Shown here: piece after piece, positions 11,067 through 19,391 of the stretch
How the letters are laid out: the number at the start of each line of letters is the position of its first letter
How positions within the stretch are numbered: the stretch's first letter is position 1
Assembly (NCBI GenBank): GCA_016719105.1
Contig: JADKAQ010000003.1
Span: 62,001 to 126,000 of the forward strand
Source: Gemmatimonadota bacterium
Lineage (GTDB): Bacteria; Gemmatimonadota; Gemmatimonadetes; Gemmatimonadales; Gemmatimonadaceae
DNA: 64,000 bases
Reading direction: 5' to 3'
The notes under the pieces: model-generated
Seen by the model: the letters and a program-made list of their open reading frames with translations, nothing else
What the model was told of the DNA's origin: nothing
Database searches by the model: none
Made by a program: the position numbers and the translations under genes

Positions 11067-11930
11067 CTAACGCTTCCGTTTGCGCTTGCCGCCGGAGGGA
11101 GCACTCCCCGAGGCGCCCCCGGCGCCTGCTCCCGCGCGGGAGGGGCTGCGTGGCGCACCGCCGCCGGCCGTGGCGGGCGCGACGTCGCTCGTGCGCGGGG
11201 TGTCGTGCAGCCGCACGGGCGCCGCCGCGCGCTTGCGCAGCTGCAGGTTGAGCATCTCCACGAGGAACGAGAAGGCCATCGCGAAGTAGGTGTAGCCCTT
11301 GGGGATGTGATGCCCCAGCGCCTCGGCCACCAGGTTCGTCCCGATGAGGACGAGGAACGACAAGGCGAGGATCTTGATCGTCGGGTGCTGGTCGACGAAG
11401 TCGGCGATGGGGTTGGCCGCCAGCAGCATGATGCCGAGCGCGATGATGTTGGCGCCGATCATGATGGGGATGTGACTCACCATTCCCACCGCGGTGATCA
11501 CCGAGTCGAGCGAGAAGACGATGTCGACGAGCATGATCTGCACGACGACCGCCGTGAGCGCCGCTTGTTTGGGCGTGGCGCCGGCGGCGTGTTCGGTCCC
11601 CTCGAGCTTGTCGTGGATCTCGTAGGTCGCCTTGCCGATGAGGAAGAGGCCGCCGAGCAGCAGGATGAGCGCCCGCCCGCTGAAGCCGATCCCGGCGATG
11701 GTGAACAGCGGGGTCGTCAGCCGCACGATCCAGGCGATCGAGAGCAGCAGCAGGATGCGGGTGAAGAAGGCGCCGAGCAGCCCCAGGCGGCGCGCCTTCA
11801 TCTGATCGCCCTTGTCCAGCTTGGACGAGAGGATCGAGATGAAGATGATGTTGTCGATGCCGAGGACGACCTCGAGCACCGTCAGCGTCAGCAGGCCGAT
11901 CCAGGCTTGGGGGTCGGCAATCCATTCCAT
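11067..11930 (-). CDS. TerC-family integral membrane protein
   Basis: 287 residues from the ATG at 11930 (MEWIADPQAWIGLLTLTVLE). Family motifs are visible: VLGIDNIIFIS in the first membrane segment and the acidic intramembrane VDIVFSLDSVI later. Seven or so hydrophobic segments follow. TerC proteins are associated with metal homeostasis (manganese export, membrane-protein metalation, tellurite resistance); the specific ion cannot be told here. The C-terminus is unusual: after about residue 230 comes a Gly/Ala/Pro/Ser-rich disordered tail ending in GGKRKRKR, highly basic. The gene converges on the DUF481 gene. Confidence 0.9.
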   Translation of the reverse strand: MEWIADPQAWIGLLTLTVLEVVLGIDNIIFISILSSKLDKGDQMKARRLGLLGAFFTRILLLLSIAWIVRLTTPLFTIAGIGFSGRALILLLGGLFLIGKATYEIHDKLEGTEHAAGATPKQAALTAVVVQIMLVDIVFSLDSVITAVGMVSHIPIMIGANIIALGIMLLAANPIADFVDQHPTIKILALSFLVLIGTNLVAEALGHHIPKGYTYFAMAFSFLVEMLNLQLRKRAAAPVRLHDTPRTSDVAPATAGGGAPRSPSRAGAGAGGASGSAPSGGKRKRKR

Positions 11931-12070
11931 GCAGTGACTCCTCGTGCGGTGTGGCGGCGCGCGCGGGTGCGCGACCATCCATCCCGAAACGTAGCCACCC
12001 CTGCCCACGTTCCGCAGGCAGGGGTGGCGAGTGCGTGTCGGCCGATGGGCGGGGGCGGGGCCCCCTGTCG

Positions 12071-12985
12071 TTAGGGCGTGAGGTCGGTCTGGTACGTGTT
12101 GACGAACTCGAGGAAGCGTGAGACTTCGAGGATGTTCTTGCCCGTGAAGCGAATCGTGTGGGCATCGACCCGCGTTACGATCGGGAGGTAGGTAAGCATC
12201 TCCGCGGCGCGGTAGTGCTTGAACGAGATGTCGGCGGTGACGGCGCCGCTGAGGACGTACGGGGTGATGCGCGCGCGCTTCTCGACCCCGGCCTTCACCC
12301 GCGCGCGGATCAGCGCCTGCCCGGCCTTGGGGGTCATCGTGGCGGCGGAGTGGAAGGAGATGGCGCGCTTCACGATCGCCCCCTCCATCCCGACGCCAAA
12401 GGGCGACACCTCGGCCACCGCCGCATCGTCTCCCGAGACCATCACGATCGGGACGCCGTAGTAGCCGGCGATCGCCGCGTTGATCCCCCCCTCGGGCACC
12501 TCGCGCCCGTTGAGCTTGACTCCCGTCAACGTGGCGCTCGACATCGTGTGCGCCCGTACCCCCTTCACGTTCGACGTTCCCGAGTGGTAGCCGATGAAGA
12601 CCGCCGCGGCGAACGACGAGTCGACCCCCTCCATCATCATGTTGGGGCGCGGCCACGAGCGGACGATCGTGATGTCGTCGGGGAACTGGTCGATGAGCAG
12701 GTTCTCCCCGTTGCCGTGCGAATCGCTGACGACGATTTCGGTCGCGCCCGCATCTCGCGCCCCCTGGATCGCCGCGAGTGCCTCGCCCGTCATCCACTCG
12801 CGCGCGCGCTGGTACTCGAACGACGTGGGGCCGAGTTGATCGCTGCTCACCACGCCGGTGATCCCCTCCATGTCGACGGAGATGTACACCTTGAGCGCAC
12901 GCTGGGCCTGCGCGGCGCGAGGGGAGACAGCTGCGACGGCGAGCAGGGCGAGGGCACAGCCGAACGCGATCGGACGACCGGACAT
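12071..12985 (-). CDS. M55-family D-aminopeptidase (DppA-like), secreted
   Basis: 304 residues from ATG at 12985, chosen because it yields a signal peptide (MSGRPIAFGCALALLAVAAV..AQAQ) directly before the enzyme; the open frame extends upstream but is rich in unlikely residues. The catalytic region opens with VYISVDMEGITGV, containing the DxE metal ligands, then SDSHGNGENL and FIGYHSG with the histidine ligands, and SGDD. M55 enzymes such as Bacillus DppA are zinc D-aminopeptidases that free D-Ala from peptides. Export suggests action on peptidoglycan fragments or external D-peptides (inference). Confidence 0.9.
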   Translation of the reverse strand: MSGRPIAFGCALALLAVAAVSPRAAQAQRALKVYISVDMEGITGVVSSDQLGPTSFEYQRAREWMTGEALAAIQGARDAGATEIVVSDSHGNGENLLIDQFPDDITIVRSWPRPNMMMEGVDSSFAAAVFIGYHSGTSNVKGVRAHTMSSATLTGVKLNGREVPEGGINAAIAGYYGVPIVMVSGDDAAVAEVSPFGVGMEGAIVKRAISFHSAATMTPKAGQALIRARVKAGVEKRARITPYVLSGAVTADISFKHYRAAEMLTYLPIVTRVDAHTIRFTGKNILEVSRFLEFVNTYQTDLTP

Positions 12986-13144
12986 GGAGGGCTCGGGATA
13001 GAGGACGCCAAAGGCTGCACTCCCGAACGCCGCGGCACAACCTCGCCCCCCCTCACTGGCCCGGTTTGGTTCGGTCGACCGGATGGCTAGCTTCGTTCGA
13101 ACCTGCCCCATGCGCCCGTCACGTCACGCGACTTCCCCTCGATC

Positions 13145-13675
13145 ATGACTGCACCGGACCTGCGCTATCCCATCGGCCGCTACGCGCCGCCGACCGCGTT
13201 CTCCGCCACCTGGCGCGCAGCCCAGATCGCGCGCATCGCGGCGACCCCGTCGGCCCTTCGTGCCGCCGTCGCCGGGCTCTCGGACGAACAGCTCGACACG
13301 CCGTACCGGCCGGATGGATGGACTGTTCGTCAGGTAGTGCATCACCTCCCCGATTCGCACCTCAACGCGTACGTTCGCCTCAAGCTGGCCCTCACCGAGG
13401 ATCGGCCGACGATCCGGCCGTATGACGAGGTGGCGTGGGCGCAACTCGAGGACTCCCGCAGCACCCCGATCGAGGTGTCGTTGCAGCTGCTGGATGCGGT
13501 GCACGATCGCTTCGTGCGCCTGCTGCGGTCCATGAACGACGCGGACTTCGATCGGCGCTACGTCCACCCCGACTCGGGGGAGCATACGCTTCACCACCTC
13601 CTCGGGTTGTATGCGTGGCATGGCGACCATCACGTGGCCCACGTGACGGCGCTGCGCGCGAGGATGCAGTGGTAG
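13145..13675 (+). CDS. YfiT/BstA-like DinB-superfamily thiol transferase
   Basis: 176 residues. It has the hallmarks of the YfiT group: PYRPDGWTVRQVVHHLPDSH around residues 53-72 with H66/H67, and WHGDHHVAHV at 158-167 as the C-terminal ligand cluster. YfiT relatives bind a divalent metal; in Bacillus the homologue transfers bacillithiol. Whether this organism makes bacillithiol is not visible in the window. It is the third DinB-superfamily gene within 4.7 kb. It is followed after 73 nt by a histidine-phosphatase gene. Confidence 0.87.
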   Translation: MTAPDLRYPIGRYAPPTAFSATWRAAQIARIAATPSALRAAVAGLSDEQLDTPYRPDGWTVRQVVHHLPDSHLNAYVRLKLALTEDRPTIRPYDEVAWAQLEDSRSTPIEVSLQLLDAVHDRFVRLLRSMNDADFDRRYVHPDSGEHTLHHLLGLYAWHGDHHVAHVTALRARMQW

Positions 13676-13748
13676 TGGGCAGCGCACCCGTAGGACCAGT
13701 GATGCTGAGTCGGAACCCAGACACCCTTGGCCGGAGCAACCGCGCGAC

Positions 13749-14309
13749 ATGATCTCCCTCAAGCTCATCGCCCCCTTGGCGCTCGCCGCGCTGGTCGCGA
13801 CACCCCTCGCGCAACGCGAGGCCGACACGGTCGTTCTCGTCGTGCGCCACGCCGAGAAGTCGGCGCCGAGCGGTGATGTCCCGCTCTCGGCCGCCGGCGA
13901 GTCGCGCGCGCAGGCCCTCGTAGCCATCGGGCGCGAGGCGGGCGTCTCGGCTGTCATCACGACACAGTTCCAGCGGACCCGGCAAACCGCGGCTCCCTTG
14001 GCCACGGCGTTGGGGATCACCCCGGAGGTGATCGACGTGAAGGGAGGGGTCGCCGAGCACGTGGCCGGGATCGCGCAGGCGATCAAGACTCGGCACGCCG
14101 GGCGCACGGTGCTGGTCGTCGGACACAGTAACACCGTGCCGGCCATCGTCACCGCGCTGGGGGGCCCCAAGCTCCCCGACCTCTGCGACGACTTCTACGA
14201 TGATCTCTTCACCGTCGTCGTCTCGTCCGACGGCTCGGCGCGCGTGGTGCACGCCAGATACGGCGCACCGTCGACCGTCGGCGCGGCCTGCGCGGCGATG
14301 ACCAGGTAG
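13749..14309 (+). CDS. Secreted histidine-phosphatase family protein
   Basis: 186 residues. The N-terminal hydrophobic segment (LKLIAPLALAALVATPL) looks like a signal peptide. The catalytic RHAEK motif follows at R33-H34, and the second catalytic histidine is H126 in VVGHSNTVP. The protein is shorter than cofactor-dependent phosphoglycerate mutase, in line with small SixA-like or broad phosphatases. The export signal makes a periplasmic phosphatase more likely than a glycolytic mutase. Substrate unknown. Confidence 0.87.
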   Translation: MISLKLIAPLALAALVATPLAQREADTVVLVVRHAEKSAPSGDVPLSAAGESRAQALVAIGREAGVSAVITTQFQRTRQTAAPLATALGITPEVIDVKGGVAEHVAGIAQAIKTRHAGRTVLVVGHSNTVPAIVTALGGPKLPDLCDDFYDDLFTVVVSSDGSARVVHARYGAPSTVGAACAAMTR

Positions 14310-14588
14310 CTCCGGACGGGGTCGACCGACCTGACGAGCCGCGCCGTTAGAGAGCTGGGCGCGGTCGGGGAGTGAGCGTCGGGGAGTGTCTGGCTGGTGA
14401 GGACGGGCGTCCTGGTCGTGTCCCGCTCAAGGGACGCCCCCCTGTCAGCGAAAGAGGACACTCGGTAGTACCTTAGGGCGTGTGCTCCCAGTGAAAACGC
14501 GTGTCGAGCACATGGCCTGGTCCGTGCATTGGAGCGGGTCACGGAGGCGCGAGAGTGCCGGTCGTTGGACTGTCCCACAGTCGGGGGA

Positions 14589-15191
14589 ATGATGCGAACC
14601 AACCTCGTACGAAAGCTCGTTCCGATCGCGCTCGTCGCGATGGCGTGCGGCCGGGGTGCGTCCGACTCGGCCACGATCACTGACGACCTGAGGAAGGACC
14701 TCGAGGCGGCGTCCTCGGCGCGTCCGGAGCTCGCCAGTGCCTCGGGCGCGTATCAGGCGACGCGTTTCGTGTCGGAGATCGAGCAGTCGAACGGCGCGGC
14801 GCCGGTGCAGCGCGCCCCGGCCCCTCGTCGCGTGGCGGCACGATCGGCCAATCTCCAGCAGAACGAGACGCATTCGCCGGCGCCTGAACCGCAGCAGGAA
14901 GTGCAGGTCGCCGAGACGCCGGCCGAGACGCCGCAAGCGCCGGCTCCGCAGAGCGACGTTCCGAGCGTCCCGTCGGTCGCCCCGCGTCCCTCCGCGCTCC
15001 CGGTCGACGTGCCCTCGATGCAGGGGACGGGGAACGGTGGCGGTGGTGGCGGTGGGATCGGTACGGGACGCGGTGGCGAAGGGATCGGCGACATCATCGG
15101 CGTCGTGATCCGTGGGGGAGGGGTCGGCGTCGATCACTGCCCGCCTCGCCGCCGCGGGCGTCCTCGCTTTCCGGGAAACTGGATGCGCTGA
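14589..15191 (+). CDS. Proline-rich putative lipoprotein
   Basis: 200 residues from ATG 14589 (a second ATG is at 14592). The N-terminus is a basic leader plus LVPIALVAMAC, a near-lipobox with Cys at the likely modification site, then a disordered Ala/Pro/Gln-rich region and a Gly-rich stretch before a short terminal segment (GVVIRGGGVGVDHCPP). The family is not recognised. The low-complexity composition suggests a cell-envelope spacer. A strong terminator hairpin follows 24 nt downstream. Confidence 0.7.
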   Translation: MMRTNLVRKLVPIALVAMACGRGASDSATITDDLRKDLEAASSARPELASASGAYQATRFVSEIEQSNGAAPVQRAPAPRRVAARSANLQQNETHSPAPEPQQEVQVAETPAETPQAPAPQSDVPSVPSVAPRPSALPVDVPSMQGTGNGGGGGGGIGTGRGGEGIGDIIGVVIRGGGVGVDHCPPRRRGRPRFPGNWMR

Positions 15192-15214
15192 TCGCGGTTT
15201 GCGTGGTGGGGCGA

Positions 15215-15249
15215 GCGGGGCGAGGGAGCGTTAGGCTCCCTCGCCCCGC
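15215..15249 (+). terminator. Strong hairpin terminator
   Basis: Perfect 15-bp stem (15215-15229 with 15235-15249; GCGGGGCGAGGGAGC and its complement) with a 5-nt loop GTTAG. It lies 24 nt after the lipoprotein stop. There is no U-tract, as is common in GC-rich genomes. The loop forms part of a copy of the heptamer CGTTAGG that is over-represented in the window. Confidence 0.8.
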
Positions 15250-15438
15250 GTCGCATCGGTGACCGCGCGTCGGGCAGGTGGGGCCGCGGGGCGCCGACCG
15301 CGTGAGCCCGTCGGCTCTCCGCGACGCAGCGACTCACTGGCGGCAATAGGTCGGCAGCGCCATACTCCGCCACGCCGAGGGAGACGATTGCCCTCGTGGC
15401 GCGCCGTTGCGCCTGACCAACGCCTTCCCGAGAACCCC

Positions 15439-15885
15439 GTGCTGACGAAGGACTATCCGGACCACTACGACGCCGAGCTCGTGCTCAAGCTGTACGACCT
15501 GCGGCGTGAGCCCGTCATGCGCGAGTCGCGCACCTTGATCAACGGCACCTTCCTCCCGACGTCGCTCGACGAGGTGATGGCCGTGACCAAGCACGATCAT
15601 CCGCTCAACGCCGCCTGGCGTCAGTGCACCTCGTTCTGGGAGATGGTCTACGCGATGGCGCGACACGGGGTCATGCACGCCGACTTCATGCTGGAGAGCA
15701 ACGGCGAGGGGCTCCTGCTCTACACGCGCATCGAGCCATGGCTCGCCGAGTATCGCGAACGGGCGGGGAACCCGCTGGCGTTTCGCAACGCCGAGTGGGT
15801 GGCCAACGAGACCGAGATGGGACGGACCATCGCCGAGCGATTCCGGAAGCGTGTGCGTGCTGCCCTCGCCGCCGCGGGGAAGTGA
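15439..15885 (+). CDS. Conserved hypothetical protein
   Basis: 148 residues from a GTG at 15439 (VLTKDYPDHYDAELVLKLYD). The open frame extends upstream, but that part (Arg/Pro/Gly-rich) looks like non-coding sequence. The protein is acidic, helical and soluble, with SFWEMVYAMARHGVMHADFM and AEWVANETEMGRTIAERFR. I do not recognise the family. It ends 2 nt before the SET-domain gene, so the two are probably co-transcribed. Confidence 0.65.
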   Translation: MLTKDYPDHYDAELVLKLYDLRREPVMRESRTLINGTFLPTSLDEVMAVTKHDHPLNAAWRQCTSFWEMVYAMARHGVMHADFMLESNGEGLLLYTRIEPWLAEYRERAGNPLAFRNAEWVANETEMGRTIAERFRKRVRAALAAAGK

Positions 15886-15887
15886 CG

Positions 15888-16691
15888 ATGCCGACCAAGC
15901 CAGTGGCCGATCCGCAGCCGTTCATCGTGCGACGCTCCTCCATCCAGGGGCGCGGCGGGTTCGCCTCGCGCAACATCGCGGCCGGCGAACGCATCGTGGA
16001 GTACGGGGGCGAACGCATTAGCTGGAAGGAAGCCGACACGCGCTACGACGACGACGCCCAGCGCCGGCACCACACGTTTCTCTTTGCCGTGACGTCGCGC
16101 ACCGTGATCGACGGAGCGGTGCAGGGGAACGATGCGCGCTTCATCAACCACTCGTGCGATCCCAACTGCGAGGCGATCGACGACGACGGGCGCATCTACA
16201 TCGAGGCGCTGCGCGACATTGCAGCTGGCGAGGAGCTGTACTACGACTACGCCTACGCCCGCGACGAGAGCACGACGGCGGAGGACGAGAAGCTGTACAT
16301 GTGCCGCTGCGGGACGGCGGCGTGTCGCGGCTCGATCCTCGAACCGCCCAAGCAGAAGAAGGAACTCCCGAAGACGCATCACGTCGCCGCGCGGCATCCG
16401 CACGAACACGTGGGAGCGACCTCGCCGGCGTCAGCGCTGACGTCCCGGTCGAAGTCGAAGGCCAAGACGAAGACGACGAAGACGAAGGCCAGGACGAAGA
16501 CGAAAGCCGGTTCCAAGACCAGGACCAAGGCCACGACCGGGACCAAGGGCACGTCGAAGACGAAGGCCAAGTCCGGGACGAGAGTGAAGGTCAAGGCGAA
16601 GGCGAAGGGGACGTCGAAGGGGACGTCGAGGACGCCGTCGAAGCCGCGCGGCCGTTCGGGAGGCGCGCGCCGGCGGTCCCGCTCGCGATGA
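15888..16691 (+). CDS. SET-domain protein methyltransferase with lysine-rich H1-like tail
   Basis: 267 residues. A compact SET domain occupies about residues 10-150: entry strands VRRSSIQGRGGFASRNIAAG, the SAM/active-site motif NHSCDPNC at 87-94, the catalytic YDY at 119-121, and a post-SET zinc motif C139-x-C141-x4-C146. SET proteins transfer methyl groups from SAM to lysine. Residues about 185-267 form a tail made almost only of Lys, Thr, Ser, Arg and Ala (KAKTKTTKTKARTKTK), like eukaryotic linker histone tails or bacterial histone-H1-like proteins. It might bind DNA or be an intramolecular methylation substrate (inference). Its TGA overlaps the ATG of the next gene. Confidence 0.88.
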   Translation: MPTKPVADPQPFIVRRSSIQGRGGFASRNIAAGERIVEYGGERISWKEADTRYDDDAQRRHHTFLFAVTSRTVIDGAVQGNDARFINHSCDPNCEAIDDDGRIYIEALRDIAAGEELYYDYAYARDESTTAEDEKLYMCRCGTAACRGSILEPPKQKKELPKTHHVAARHPHEHVGATSPASALTSRSKSKAKTKTTKTKARTKTKAGSKTRTKATTGTKGTSKTKAKSGTRVKVKAKAKGTSKGTSRTPSKPRGRSGGARRRSRSR

Positions 16692-17599
16692 CCAACGGGC
16701 TCCTCGCGCATCGCGCGGTGCGCGCGCTGCTGGGCGCGGCGATCGACTATGCGGGGCTCTTCCCGCCGGCGTCGCTCGATCTGGCCACCGTGGTGGCCAA
16801 CTACCGTGCCTATCGCGACGGGCCGGACGCGTGGGCGCTGGGGCGGCTGGTCGTCCCCGCCGCGAAGCTCCAGGCGCTGGCCGCGGAAGGGGCCGACGCG
16901 TGGCGTGCCGACGGTGGTCGCGGGGCGTCGCCGTGGCGCATCAGCGCGCTGTCCGGCCCCGCCGCGTCGGCCGATGCCGCCAGCATTGCCGAGTTCAATG
17001 CGGCACACGCCCCGCTGGCGATGGTCGACAGTGTCGAATCGCGTGCGACGTCGATCGAGCAGGTGCAGCAGCTGGCGGGGACGTTCGACGAACTGCAGCA
17101 CTTCGTCGAGATCCCGCTCGCGGTCGACGTCGTTCCGCTCCTCGCGGCCATCCAGGCCATTGGCGCGCGCGCCAAGATGCGCACGGGCGGCGTGTCGCCC
17201 GACGCATTCCCGGCCGCTCGCGACGTGGCGCGCTTCCTCCACGGGTGCTCCGTGTTAGGTCTCGCGTTCAAGGCGACCGCGGGGCTGCACCACCCGATGC
17301 GTGGCGAGTACCGGCTCACCTACGCGCCGGATGCGCCGCACGGGACGATGTTCGGCTACCTCAACGTCTTCCTCGCGGCGGCGCAGGCGCGTGACGGCGC
17401 CCCGCTCGACGCGATCCTGCGAACGCTCGAGGGGCGCGAGCGAGCGATGCTCGGCATTCACGACGACGAGATTCGCTGGGAGGGAGGGCGCGCGTCGCAG
17501 GCCGCGATCGCCACCATGCGCCACGATTTTGCCCTCGCATTCGGCTCCTGTTCGTTCCGCGAGCCGCTGGACGACCTCGGTACCCTGTACGCCACCTGA
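16688..17599 (+). CDS. Conserved protein of unknown function next to fumarylacetoacetase
   Basis: 303 residues from ATG 16688 (ATGA overlap with the SET gene). Features include AAIDYAGLFPPASLDLATVV near the start, KMRTGGVSPDAFPAARDVARF and KATAGLHHPMRGEYRL later, and a TIM-barrel-like alternation of hydrophobic strands and helices. There is no signal peptide. I do not recognise a named family. It ends 4 nt before fumarylacetoacetase, which suggests a role linked to aromatic amino-acid or related catabolism, but the SET overlap means the link is not exclusive. Confidence 0.75.
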   Translation: MTNGLLAHRAVRALLGAAIDYAGLFPPASLDLATVVANYRAYRDGPDAWALGRLVVPAAKLQALAAEGADAWRADGGRGASPWRISALSGPAASADAASIAEFNAAHAPLAMVDSVESRATSIEQVQQLAGTFDELQHFVEIPLAVDVVPLLAAIQAIGARAKMRTGGVSPDAFPAARDVARFLHGCSVLGLAFKATAGLHHPMRGEYRLTYAPDAPHGTMFGYLNVFLAAAQARDGAPLDAILRTLEGRERAMLGIHDDEIRWEGGRASQAAIATMRHDFALAFGSCSFREPLDDLGTLYAT

Positions 17600-17603
17600 C
17601 GCC

Positions 17604-18938
17604 ATGCTGAACGAGACGCATCGTCCCGACCTGCGATCGTGGGTCGCCAGCGCCAACGATGGCGCCACCGATTTCCCAATCCAGAACCTTCCGTATGGGG
17701 TGTATCGGCGCCGGCGGAGCGACGAACCGTGGCGAGTGGGGGTGGCGATCGGGGCGATGATCCTCGACGTGGCCGCGGCCCACCAGGCCGGCTTTCTGGA
17801 CGGCGAGGCCGGGCGCGCCGCACGGACCTGCGCCTCGCCGTCGCTGAACGGGCTCATGTCGTTAGGTCCGACGTCGTGGTCGGCACTCCGTCGTGCCGTG
17901 AGCGAAGTCCTGCGCGACGACACCGACGCCGGGCGCGCGGCGCGCGGGCGGGCCGGGTCGCTCCTCCTGGCGCAGGAGGCGGCCGAGATGCGGCTGCCGG
18001 CCGACGTGAGCGACTACACCGACTTCTATGCGTCGGTCTACCACGCGACCAACGTCGGTTCGATGTTCCGTCCCGACCACCCGCTCCTTCCCAACTACAA
18101 GTGGGTCCCGATCGGCTATCACGGCCGCGCGTCGTCGCTCGTGGTGAGCGGAACGCCGGTCGTCCGCCCCCACGGACAGCTGGCCGGCGACGAGGGGGCA
18201 CCACCCAGCCGGGCGCCGAGCCGCCGGATGGACTACGAGGCCGAACTCGGGATCTTCGTGGGGCGTGGCAACGCGTTAGGCGACGTGATCCCCATCGAGG
18301 AGGCCGCGGACCACTTGTTCGGCGTGGCCCTCCTCAACGACTGGTCGGCGCGCGACATCCAGGCGTGGGAGTACCAGCCGCTGGGGCCCTTCCTCGCCAA
18401 GAACTTCGCCACGACGCTGTCGCCCTGGGTGGTGACGTTCGAGGCGTTGGCCCCCTTTCGCGTGCCGGCGTTCGCGCGGGCCATCGGCGATCCGGTCCCG
18501 CTCCCCTACCTCGCCGATGCGGCCGACCAGGCGCACGGCGGGATCGACCTGCAGATTGAAGTTTGGCTGCGCACCGAACGCATGCGCAACGAGGGGCTCG
18601 ACGCGGTCCAACTCTCGCACGGCACGTCGCGCGACCTGTACTGGACCATGGCGCAGCTCCTCACGCATCACGCGAGCAACGGGTGCAACCTGCAGCCCGG
18701 CGACCTGCTGGGGAGCGGGACCATTTCGGGGGCCGACAAGACGAGCCGCGGCTGCCTGCTCGAACTCACCTGGCGGGGCACCGAGCCGATCACCCTCCCC
18801 AATGGTGAGGTGCGTCGCTTCCTCGAGGACGGTGACGAGGTGATCCTGCGCGCGCACGGCGTGCGCGCGGGGCACGTCTCGATCGGGCTCGGCGAGTGCT
18901 CCGGGATCGTGCGCCCGGCCATCCCCCTCACCTTCTGA
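17604..18938 (+). CDS. fahA: Fumarylacetoacetase
   Basis: 444 residues, close to the usual 415-440. The enzyme hydrolyses 4-fumarylacetoacetate to fumarate and acetoacetate, the last step of tyrosine/homogentisate breakdown. Recognisable blocks: DYTDFYASVYHATNVGSMFR with metal and catalytic residues, LPNYKWVPIGYHGRASS, the binding segment MDYEAELGIFVG, and LLNDWSARDIQAWEYQPLGP. Other steps of the pathway (homogentisate dioxygenase, maleylacetoacetate isomerase) are not in this window. Followed 15 nt later by a RidA gene. Confidence 0.95.
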   Translation: MLNETHRPDLRSWVASANDGATDFPIQNLPYGVYRRRRSDEPWRVGVAIGAMILDVAAAHQAGFLDGEAGRAARTCASPSLNGLMSLGPTSWSALRRAVSEVLRDDTDAGRAARGRAGSLLLAQEAAEMRLPADVSDYTDFYASVYHATNVGSMFRPDHPLLPNYKWVPIGYHGRASSLVVSGTPVVRPHGQLAGDEGAPPSRAPSRRMDYEAELGIFVGRGNALGDVIPIEEAADHLFGVALLNDWSARDIQAWEYQPLGPFLAKNFATTLSPWVVTFEALAPFRVPAFARAIGDPVPLPYLADAADQAHGGIDLQIEVWLRTERMRNEGLDAVQLSHGTSRDLYWTMAQLLTHHASNGCNLQPGDLLGSGTISGADKTSRGCLLELTWRGTEPITLPNGEVRRFLEDGDEVILRAHGVRAGHVSIGLGECSGIVRPAIPLTF

Positions 18939-18953
18939 TCCACGGAGTCCACC

Positions 18954-19328
18954 ATGCAGATCGTAACCACCGAGGCGGCCCCGCTGCCTGCCGGTCACTA
19001 CTCGCAAGGGATCGTGCACAACGGCGTCGTCTACGTCGCCGGCCAACTCCCCATCGTCCCCGGGAGCAGCGATCGCACGGTGGGGTCGATGGCGCAACAG
19101 GCCGAGCAGACGCTGCGGAACGTCGAAGCGGTGCTGCAGGCGGCCGGCAGTGGGCTCGACAAGGTGCTGCAGATGACGATCTACGTGAGCGATATCTCGC
19201 TGTGGGGCGAGGTGAACGTGGCCTACGCGCGCGTGATGGGTGACCACAAGCCCGCGCGCGCGGTGGTGCCGGTGAAGGAGCTGCACTACGGGTACCAGAT
19301 CGAGATCCAGGCGATCGCGGCGCTCTAG
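18954..19328 (+). CDS. RidA family protein (reactive enamine/imine deaminase)
   Basis: 124 residues, typical length. The family pattern is clear: SQGIVHNGVVYVAGQLP, TLRNVEAVLQAAGSGLDKVL, and PARAVVPVKELHYG with the conserved arginine that positions substrate. RidA proteins hydrolyse 2-aminoacrylate and related enamines or imines, protecting PLP enzymes. It lies 15 nt after fahA and probably shares its transcript, fitting an amino-acid catabolic setting. Confidence 0.92.
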   Translation: MQIVTTEAAPLPAGHYSQGIVHNGVVYVAGQLPIVPGSSDRTVGSMAQQAEQTLRNVEAVLQAAGSGLDKVLQMTIYVSDISLWGEVNVAYARVMGDHKPARAVVPVKELHYGYQIEIQAIAAL

Positions 19329-19391
19329 GTCGAGACGCAGGATGCACGGACCACGGGAAGACGAGATCGACGGCCTTTATCGGAGGGCGGT

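Noticed and set aside
16440..16690. Acidic Asp/Glu-rich frame that extends the unknown 303-residue gene upstream
   Set aside because: It is the +1 frame of the SET protein's basic tail; the ATG at 16688 overlapping the stop is a better start.
16379..17242. Minus-strand frame with a very hydrophobic Phe/Val-rich end
   Set aside because: Antisense of the Lys/Thr-rich tail and of the following gene; the hydrophobicity is a by-product of AAG/ACG codons read backwards.
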